Shown here: in pieces, positions 32,436-38,780 of the stretch | Layout: every line of letters begins with the position of its first letter | Numbering within the stretch: the stretch's first letter is position 1 | Origin: Bacteroidales bacterium | Lineage (GTDB): Bacteria; Bacteroidota; Bacteroidia; Bacteroidales; JAFGHD01 | NCBI GenBank assembly: GCA_016927695.1 | Contig: JAFGME010000103.1 | Coordinates: 1-38,780 of the forward strand | Direction of reading: 5' to 3' | DNA: 38,780 bases | Notes under the pieces: generated by a model | Seen by the model: only the letters and a program-made list of their open reading frames with translations | Told to the model about the DNA's origin: nothing | Database searches by the model: none | Program-made: the position numbers and the translations under genes

Positions 32436-35400
32436 CTATTCCGGCACCTGCCCCCCCAGCCCCGTATTCGGAACCCACACATCATTCTTATCGCCGTTGT
32501 TCACCTGGGCATCGAGGTTGAAGTCACCTGCTTTGTAACCCCCTGTTCCGGCCTGCTGTATCCACACATCGTTTTTATCGCCGTTGTTGATTTGTTGGTC
32601 TGCGTTGCCATCTGCCCCGGTCATGCCCCAGATGCCGGGGGCGATCTCATTGTGGGCGTTGTTGCTGCCGTATGCCTGTCCTGCACCTGTGGTGAAATCC
32701 CATGAGTAAGTGGCACCGTTGAGCGGAAGGCCTCCTGAGGACATCACTGCAATATGGTTACGATGCCTGATCACAGCAAAGAGGGAGTGCTGTAATGTCA
32801 GACCGGTGAATGTTAGCAATGATGAGCCGTCGGTACCCGATATCGAGCCGTCTTTGAGCAGGAATGCTGCCTGCCTTGCCACAACGGCGGCTGAGCCTGC
32901 CGAAGCCGCATCGGGCGCATCCCGAAGTTCAATCAATACCCAGTCCACAACATCCGAATTGGGAATGGCGGTAACGGCTTCGGTACCGGAATAGTACCAT
33001 GGTGAGGCGTTGTAAGGCTGCGACAGCGGGATAAATCCTGCCGTGTTGAGGCCGGTATTCATCTCCGTTCCGTTGAACGGGCCTTCGAGATATGCCCGCA
33101 GGTTTAAAGTAAAAAAGCCATAAGGATCTACACCTTCGGTCCATTCATAAGCGCCCATATCAATGATCGTATCCTGAATCCTCGCTTGTCCCCTGATATC
33201 TGTGGATAATGAATTACAATTATTTAAGCCGGTATTTACAGCGGGGGAATTGCCATAAAGCCTCAAATCACCCTCTGAAGAATTAACAAATAGGGGATTG
33301 CCGGAAATACAGTTTGCCGGATTAAATGAACCTCCGGAATTGAAAATATCCCCGGAATTATTTGAGTAACAGCTATAGTTAAGACTCACGGCGCCGTTGT
33401 AAATATAGATTTCATTCCCTTTTCCGAGGGCCTGATTTCCCCAGAGTATGGTATTATTGATTTCAATGGTTGAAGCCCCATTATTGCTCAACGCTCCGCC
33501 ATTAGTAGTTGCACAATTTTTTGAGAAACTCGCATTATTCAGATTAAGGGAGGATGCCGAGCAATATATTCCTGCTCCACTCATTCCATAATTATTTTTA
33601 ATAACCAGATTGTTCGCAGTCATTGCACTATTCATCAGAAAGATACCTCCCCCCAGAAAACCATAATTCGATTCGAATGTCAGATTTTGCAAGGTAAAAG
33701 TAACATTTTCGGCATACAATCCACCACCCCATGAGGTAGACATTCCCTCTGAAGCATGCCCTTGTTTAATAGTAAATCCGTCTAATAATGAATTATTGCC
33801 TTTATTCCAATTAAGTATCACATGATAACAATTATCGGTTGAATCGCCAATTACACCAATATCACCGCTCAAAGCAGTCTCATGTAACTCCCCTGACCCA
33901 AAGTCTGATCTGTCTTCAATCGCACTTTCCGTTCCGGCGAAACCGCCATAAACCGCTAAATTATCCTGTAATTCAAAATGGTTTTGACGCGATCCGCCGG
34001 GATAACCATAATTATAGCTTGGTTTATATGTTCCTTTAGCTACCCATATCTGGTCTCCGGAAGTCACGATGTCGAGAGCTGATTGCAGGGAGGTAAATGC
34101 ATCGTACCAGCAGGATCCGTTATTGCTGCCGGAAGCTATAGTATTTACAAAAACTATTTTCGGATCAACACTATTGGTCCACTCAAAAGCTCCCATATCA
34201 ATGATAACATCCTGAATACGCAGTTCTCCACGTATATCGGTTGAAAGTGCATTATAACTGTTTTGTCCTGTATTCACAGCCGGCGAATTGTTGAAAAGCC
34301 TTAAATCGTTGGTGGCTGTATTGGCTAATTTGGGATCAGAGCTTATGTTATTATTTGTGGCAGTAAAGCTCCCGCCCGAATTATAAATATCACCGGAGCT
34401 GTTTGAATAGCAGGAATAATTCAAGGTAATTGCTGCTGAATTTATGCTTGTCTGATTTCCATATCTGGAAGCTGTATTACCCCAAATTATACAGTTATTT
34501 AATTCAGATGAACCACCCCACATGCAATAAAGGCCTCCACCATCTAATGCTGTATTGTTACAAATAGTAGCATTTGTAATGCTTAAACCGGAATTAACGG
34601 CCAGAATTGCCCCACCGCCACCGGAGCTATTATTTTGATAAAAAAGGCTGTTTATTATCGTTGCATTTGAGGAGTTCCAATTGTCAATTGCACCTCCGCT
34701 GTTAGTAGATATATTTGAATAAAAAGCGGAATTTAAGATTAATGGTGAAGAATCGTTATTATATATACCCCCACCTCCCGTAGCAGCACTGTTATCCTTT
34801 ACAATTATTTGCTCAAGTGTCGGGGAAGAGCTCTCGTTTGACATTCCACCGCCATTATAATCTGTAATTCCGTTTGCGTTCCCTCCGGTGATGATGAATC
34901 CGTTGATTAATGCAGAATTATTCAGATTTGTACCCGACGGATGATAAAAGACATGATAGCAGTTATCATCTCCTGTTGTACCCTGATATCCCCCGGAAGC
35001 AACATCGAAAATATCATTGCCATTCAAATCACCGCTGAGGAGGGTTTCATTTGTTTCGCCCGCGCCGTAACTTGTTCTTTGACTGATATCGGTTTCTGTT
35101 CCAGAAAAGCCCCCATAAATTGACACACCATTTTTCAATCTGAAATGGTAGTAACGCGGGCCACCGCCCAAACCATAATCGTAACTTGGTTTGTAGGTTC
35201 CTTTTGCCACCCAAATCTGGTCTCCTGAAACAGCAGCATCAAGAGCCGACTGAAAAGAAGTATAAGCATTTGCCCAGCTTGTGCCGCTGCTATTTCCGAC
35301 TCCAAGCTCATCTACATAAAGGATGCGAATGTCTGGATCAACACCGCTGGTATATTCGTAAGCGCCCATCTCAATGGTCGTATTCTGAATTCTTGCCTCG

Positions 35401-36674
35401 CCGCGGATATCTGTGCTTAAGGAATTGTAAGTGTTATTTCCGGCATCCGCTGCCGGTGAGTATGGGAACAAACGATAATCAAAAGTGGTGGGATTTGCGA
35501 ATAAAGGATTGCTTGTAATATTGTTGTTTGTGGCGGTGAGCGTTCCGTTCGAGACTACAACATCATTCATCTGGTTTTTGTAACAGGAATAATTTAATGC
35601 TGTAGTTCCGGCGCTGACCAATGACAATTCATTGCCTGCAGTTGTTGCCGTGTTATCCCAAACGATGCTGTTGTTGATGTTTAAAGCAGATGCGGCATTA
35701 TTGGATGCAAAACGAATGGCGCCACCGCTTCCTCCTGCCTGATTGTTGGAAAGCGTTACATTACTCAGCGCTGCATCGAATTGCACTGAATTTGAATAGA
35801 AAATAATCGCCCCGCCATTATTACTTGTTGTGTTCGACGAAAACAAAGCATTGGTGAGGGTTGGTGATGATGAATGCGTGGATAAAGCTCCGCCATCTGC
35901 TGAGGATACATTGCCGGTAAATATAGCATTGTTTAAAACCAGGCTTGCATAGCTGACATACATCGCACCGCCACCTGCCGATATATTGTTAAGATAAGAG
36001 ATATTTGTAAAAAAAGATGTGCTGTTATACATATAAACCGCACCACCCAGGTTGCCGGCCTGGTTTGATTCAAAAACCACATTTTGAATGGTAGGTGAAG
36101 ATGAATAAAGATACATCGCCCCGGCTTTGCTGTGAGGATCGGCTCCGCTTGCATTGCCGCCGCTAATGGTAAATCCATCCAGCACAGTGGCACTTGTAAG
36201 GTTCAGCCCATTTGGATGATAGAATACATGGTAGCAGTTATCGTTGCCGGTTGTTCCCTGGTATCCGCCGTTTTTTATGTCAAAATCATCATCGGCATTT
36301 AAATCCCCGCTGAGGATGGTTTCGTTGGCTTCACCGGAACCGTAATTTGCCCTTTGATTGATGGCTGTTTCCGTTCCAGCGAATCCGCCATAAATGGACA
36401 CATCGTTTTTTAATCTGAAATGAAAATAGCGTGAACCGCCGCCCATACCATAGTCATAACTCGGTTTGTAGGTTCCTTTTGCCACCCAGATTTGATCATT
36501 TGCAACGGCAGCATTAAACGCCGACTGAAAAGAGGTATAGGCATTTGTCCAGCTTGTGCCGTTGTTTGAACCGGTTGCTGATGCGTTAACGAAAATAGTA
36601 CTTTGTGCTGCCACGCTGCATGAGAAAATCGCAAGCATGAACATTAGAACAATTCCAATCAGTAAATTTTTCAT
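32436..36674 (-). CDS. Giant secreted protein E: three tandem beta-helix units and shared C-terminal module
   Basis: 1412 residues with a signal peptide (MKNLLIGIVLMFMLAIFS). Three tandem units begin near residues 25, 450 and 838. Each opens with a phrase like 'GTSWTNAYTSFQSA', then DQIWVAKGTYKPSY, YGGFAGTE, LSGD and NCYHV, continues as a parallel beta-helix rich in GGA/GGG turns, and closes with LRL...SPA...TDIRGEARIQ...DMGAYEW. This is the layout of 'choice-of-anchor Q' beta-helix proteins common in Bacteroidota. Units 1 and 2 share exact DNA stretches over 20 nt, so they duplicated recently or exchange sequence. The last ~225 residues are the shared module. A surface structural or adhesive role is inferred; no catalytic domain is recognised. 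A promoter element lies 35 nt upstream, next to a truncated regulator gene. Confidence 0.88.
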   Translation of the reverse strand: MKNLLIGIVLMFMLAIFSCSVAAQSTIFVNASATGSNNGTSWTNAYTSFQSAFNAAVANDQIWVAKGTYKPSYDYGMGGGSRYFHFRLKNDVSIYGGFAGTETAINQRANYGSGEANETILSGDLNADDDFDIKNGGYQGTTGNDNCYHVFYHPNGLNLTSATVLDGFTISGGNASGADPHSKAGAMYLYSSSPTIQNVVFESNQAGNLGGAVYMYNSTSFFTNISYLNNISAGGGAMYVSYASLVLNNAIFTGNVSSADGGALSTHSSSPTLTNALFSSNTTSNNGGAIIFYSNSVQFDAALSNVTLSNNQAGGSGGAIRFASNNAASALNINNSIVWDNTATTAGNELSLVSAGTTALNYSCYKNQMNDVVVSNGTLTATNNNITSNPLFANPTTFDYRLFPYSPAADAGNNTYNSLSTDIRGEARIQNTTIEMGAYEYTSGVDPDIRILYVDELGVGNSSGTSWANAYTSFQSALDAAVSGDQIWVAKGTYKPSYDYGLGGGPRYYHFRLKNGVSIYGGFSGTETDISQRTSYGAGETNETLLSGDLNGNDIFDVASGGYQGTTGDDNCYHVFYHPSGTNLNNSALINGFIITGGNANGITDYNGGGMSNESSSPTLEQIIVKDNSAATGGGGIYNNDSSPLILNSAFYSNISTNSGGAIDNWNSSNATIINSLFYQNNSSGGGGAILAVNSGLSITNATICNNTALDGGGLYCMWGGSSELNNCIIWGNTASRYGNQTSINSAAITLNYSCYSNSSGDIYNSGGSFTATNNNISSDPKLANTATNDLRLFNNSPAVNTGQNSYNALSTDIRGELRIQDVIIDMGAFEWTNSVDPKIVFVNTIASGSNNGSCWYDAFTSLQSALDIVTSGDQIWVAKGTYKPSYNYGYPGGSRQNHFELQDNLAVYGGFAGTESAIEDRSDFGSGELHETALSGDIGVIGDSTDNCYHVILNWNKGNNSLLDGFTIKQGHASEGMSTSWGGGLYAENVTFTLQNLTFESNYGFLGGGIFLMNSAMTANNLVIKNNYGMSGAGIYCSASSLNLNNASFSKNCATTNGGALSNNGASTIEINNTILWGNQALGKGNEIYIYNGAVSLNYSCYSNNSGDIFNSGGSFNPANCISGNPLFVNSSEGDLRLYGNSPAVNTGLNNCNSLSTDIRGQARIQDTIIDMGAYEWTEGVDPYGFFTLNLRAYLEGPFNGTEMNTGLNTAGFIPLSQPYNASPWYYSGTEAVTAIPNSDVVDWVLIELRDAPDAASAGSAAVVARQAAFLLKDGSISGTDGSSLLTFTGLTLQHSLFAVIRHRNHIAVMSSGGLPLNGATYSWDFTTGAGQAYGSNNAHNEIAPGIWGMTGADGNADQQINNGDKNDVWIQQAGTGGYKAGDFNLDAQVNNGDKNDVWVPNTGLGGQVPE
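32439..33113 (-). other. Shared C-terminal module, copy in giant E
   Basis: About 225 residues (FTLNLRAYLEGPFNG to GGQVPE). Loop 1 is DGNADQQINNGD, with Gln where the others have Gly; loop 2 is DFNLDAQVNNGD. Closest to the copy in giant D. Confidence 0.85.
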
Positions 36675-36708
36675 CAGGTAGTGTTTATTATTTGTTTAAA
36701 AAAACAAG

Positions 36709-36716
36709 CAAATATA
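36709..36716 (-). promoter_or_regulatory. Probable -7 element of giant E
   Basis: The minus strand reads TATATTTG (TAnnTTTG), 34 nt before the ATG at 36674 and 10 nt after the stop of the truncated regulator. There is no clear -33 TTTG. Confidence 0.45.
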
Positions 36717-36725
36717 CCATTTGAT

Positions 36726-37472
36726 TCAGCATGGCTGTTTTCTGACTTCGCGGAAGTAATAGGCAAGGTGATGGGCAGGAACCTTAATAGTCCGGGCAAA
36801 GGAAGTCAGGTTGCCATCCTGTTGCAGGTAAAACCGGTGTTCCCTCATACATTGATCTGTTTTATCCCCGATTTGCTTCATGTATTCATCCTTAGAATCA
36901 GCTTTTTGTTTCAGCGTTCCAGTATCTTTTCCGACTTGTTTTTCATCTGTATTTTCTTTTTCGTTTTTCCGGAAATCATTCGGGATAAAAGGCAGGCCAT
37001 ACAATATCTGCGGTAAAAACAATATTGAGATCAATAAACCTGTCAGACCGGCTGCCGAAATACTCATCAGTACTTTTAAGCTGAAAAACAATTCAATTTT
37101 TCGTTCCGAATAGGCAATATTCATCGGCGCTATATGACTGACCAATGTCAGTGAAACAATAATTAACAAAACTGTAAGCCACCTGATAAGATATTTCTGT
37201 TGATGCAGTACCATCTTTGTTTTTCCCTGCCTGACCCAACGGAACAAAAGAAAAGCTGCCACTATAGAATAAATGAGGGCAATACCCGGAGGAGCTATAT
37301 AAAGAAATGGCGCCGGCAAAATTTCATAAAATCCGGCATAAAAAGCTAATAAATACAAACTTTCCAGCAAAAAGAACAAGGCAAGGTAAATCGATGACCG
37401 ATATTTCCGGGCATTGAAATACAGGATCAGAAACGACAATACAAACCCTGAAATTGAGAAAAATAATAACAT
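36726..37472 (-). pseudogene. Membrane-anchored AraC-type regulator, DNA-binding domain truncated
   Basis: 248 residues from the ATG at 37472. A TTG at 37493 overlaps a promoter element and is less likely. Several transmembrane helices fill residues 1-165, then a charged linker (KNEKENTDEKQVGKDTG). Near 200 starts the front of an AraC HTH: REHRFYLQQDGNLTSFARTI, then VPAHHLAYYFREVRK. Complete relatives continue with about 60 more residues (DYRN..RV.. and the second HTH). Here the frame ends at KQPC-stop, and the following DNA is the promoter of giant E. The gene is thus cut at about 36730, most simply by the event that placed giant E. It may still be expressed as a membrane protein but is unlikely to bind DNA normally. 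Confidence 0.7.
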
Positions 37473-37490
37473 CGCAACCCAATTTGCCTG

Positions 37491-37498
37491 CAAAAATA
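37491..37498 (-). promoter_or_regulatory. -7 element of the truncated membrane regulator
   Basis: The minus strand reads TATTTTTG (TAnnTTTG), 18 nt before the ATG at 37472. It overlaps the TTG at 37493 and so decides for the ATG start. Confidence 0.45.
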
Positions 37499-37549
37499 AT
37501 CAATGATATTTTTAAACTTATTAGTAATCTTGCAAATACTCACATATAT

Positions 37550-38698
37550 CTACATTTGCTCCAGGCTGAATGTGGACAGAAATGAACTGAAATTATCCTG
37601 GTTTACAACTTTATACGTGAAATTGGTATAAATATTACTGAAACTTTTTGTAAGCATGGGCTTTTTTACCTGGTTCCATTTGAATTCATATAAATGCAGG
37701 TGATTGTCTTTTTCCAGGATCAAATCAATTTCTTTTTGTTCCGTATTTCTCCAAAAATAAACATTGGCATAAAATCCTTTATAGATGTTTTGTTTTCGTA
37801 TTTCATTGATCATAAAATTTTCAAAAAGTCCGCCTGCATCGGTTCTTAACTCTACAGGTCTGAAATCGTTGATCAAAGCATTTCTGATTCCGGGATCATT
37901 AAAATATATTTTTTTCGATTTTTTCAATTCATTTCTTTGATTGGTATGATATGCTCCCACCTTATAAATCACAAAAGCTTGTTCGAGCATGGTTATGTAA
38001 CTTTCTATGGTTTGATTATCAATTCTTAAAGTTTTGGAAAGCTCATGATAATTTATTTCAGAACCCAACTGCCAGGCTAAGAGTTTTAACAGATCAAGCA
38101 TTTTTTCGGGCTTTTTGATCCCTTTAAAAAGAAAAATGTCTTTATAAAGATAGCTTTCAGATAAAAAACGCAGCAAGCGTTCGCTGTCTTCGGTTTTGGT
38201 AACGATCTCCGGATAGTAACCATATCTCATACGTTGATATAGCTGGCGTTGTTCGTGTAAAAGATCAGTCGTATTTGCCATTTCTTCAAATGAAAGCGGG
38301 AACAGATGATATTCAAACTTGCGGCCGGTTAATGGCTCGTTTAATACATTTCTCAATTCAAATGTGCTTGATCCACTTGCAACAACCTGAATATCAGGAT
38401 GATAATCAGCGTAAATTTTTAAAACTGAACCAATACCCTGTATCTTTTGTGCTTCATCAATAATCAGAATTGTATGGTTTCCGGCAATATGCTTAGCTTT
38501 TTCGCTGTTTATGTTTTGAAAAAGTAGCTGAACATCCGCATTTTCACCATCTAACCATAAAACAGGCTCAGTTCGTTTTGAGGTAATATTTTTTATCAGG
38601 GTAGTTTTACCCACTTGCCGGGCACCTAAGATGATAATAATTTTGCCTTTAAAAAAATCATTTAAAATCTGTGATTCTATCTGCCTCTGAATATACAT
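37550..38698 (-). CDS. AAA+ ATPase of the AAA_14 / DUF4143 family
   Basis: 382 residues, normal length. The Walker A motif is GARQVGKTTLI (Lys31) and Walker B is ILIIDEAQ (Asp81-Glu82). A sensor-type ASGSSTFEL follows, then LTGRKFEYHLFPLSFEE, which is typical of this family. The C-terminal DUF4143 part has a winged-helix-like region (ELSKTLRIDNQTIESYITML) and a nuclease-like EIDLILEKDN...LYEFKWN pattern. These ATPases are common in Bacteroidota and archaea, often in accessory DNA; their function is unknown, though the C-terminal part resembles PD-(D/E)xK nucleases. It is on the same strand as the unit E genes but has its own promoter region, so it is probably not part of the giant-protein units. 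Confidence 0.9.
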   Translation of the reverse strand: MYIQRQIESQILNDFFKGKIIIILGARQVGKTTLIKNITSKRTEPVLWLDGENADVQLLFQNINSEKAKHIAGNHTILIIDEAQKIQGIGSVLKIYADYHPDIQVVASGSSTFELRNVLNEPLTGRKFEYHLFPLSFEEMANTTDLLHEQRQLYQRMRYGYYPEIVTKTEDSERLLRFLSESYLYKDIFLFKGIKKPEKMLDLLKLLAWQLGSEINYHELSKTLRIDNQTIESYITMLEQAFVIYKVGAYHTNQRNELKKSKKIYFNDPGIRNALINDFRPVELRTDAGGLFENFMINEIRKQNIYKGFYANVYFWRNTEQKEIDLILEKDNHLHLYEFKWNQVKKPMLTKSFSNIYTNFTYKVVNQDNFSSFLSTFSLEQM

Positions 38699-38726
38699 AA
38701 AACTCTAATTTTTCAGAATATAATCG

Positions 38727-38760
38727 CAAATTTACTACTTATTTTTAGAATTGATTCTAA
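38727..38760 (-). promoter_or_regulatory. Promoter and possible operator of the AAA+ ATPase gene
   Basis: The minus strand reads TAAATTTG (TAnnTTTG) at 38734-38727, 28 nt before the ATG. Just upstream lies a 7-bp inverted repeat, TTAGAAT / ATTCTAA with a 2-nt spacer (38745-38760), in the -25 to -35 area where a repressor could act. The inverted repeat is AT-rich and could be chance. Confidence 0.4.
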
Positions 38761-38780
38761 TATTTCATAGAATTGCCACA

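Noticed and set aside
32332..32538. Plus-strand frame encoding FHFPFST repeats
   Set aside because: It is the translation of the heptamer array plus antisense of the giant E end, not a gene.
36681..37016. 111-codon plus-strand frame, Phe-rich
   Set aside because: Antisense of the membrane regulator and the giant E promoter region; Phe richness comes from A-rich coding on the other strand.

Overview
This window looks like an accessory island in a member of the Bacteroidota. The evidence is indirect but consistent: Bacteroides-type -7 promoter elements (TAnnTTTG) upstream of most genes, cysteine peptidases of the gingipain (C25) and streptopain (C10) families, LamG, FG-GAP and parallel beta-helix secreted proteins, a type IX secretion (T9SS) tail-like peptide, and TPR membrane regulators ending in LuxR or AraC helix-turn-helix domains. 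No rRNA, tRNA or CRISPR array was seen. The species cannot be named from the sequence.

Five giant secreted proteins, all on the minus strand, fill about 25 kb. A (1-4753) runs off the left edge and carries LamG, ASH-like and FG-GAP-like repeats. B (7184-12601) is a C10 peptidase fused to beta-helices. C (15011-20350) is a C25 peptidase fused to beta-strand repeats. D (25094-30190) carries LamG and FG-GAP repeats. E (32436-36674) has three tandem beta-helix units. B, C, D and E end in the same ~224-residue module, which closes with two dockerin/EF-hand-like loops. None of the four ends in a recognisable T9SS tail. The C-terminus of A lies outside the window.

Each giant has a regulator at its 5' side. 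A has a TPR-TM-LuxR protein (5251-7086). B has a divergent TPR-TM-LuxR protein (13110-14906). C has a TPR histidine kinase and a NarL-type response regulator (20649-23511). D has a TPR-TM-AraC protein (30575-32266) with a 15-bp direct repeat at 20-bp period between it and the D operon. E has a membrane AraC-type regulator whose DNA-binding domain is cut off (36726-37472).

Three giants are preceded, 7-31 nt away, by a very small gene. A and D each follow a degenerate acylphosphatase-fold protein. B follows a free-standing peptide that looks like a T9SS type A sorting domain without cargo. The repeated plan 'sensor/regulator - small partner - giant protein with shared C-terminus' is the main candidate for an undescribed system.

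Other content: a degraded IS5-like transposase (23666-24925) between the C and D units, a 60-nt hairpin insertion that lengthens the D C-terminus, T-rich heptamer tracts just past the stop codons of B, C and E, and an AAA+/DUF4143 ATPase (37550-38698) at the right end. The picture is of a family of surface or secreted proteins that expanded by duplication and exchange of C-termini, each under its own envelope sensor. The sensing and secretion roles are inference.
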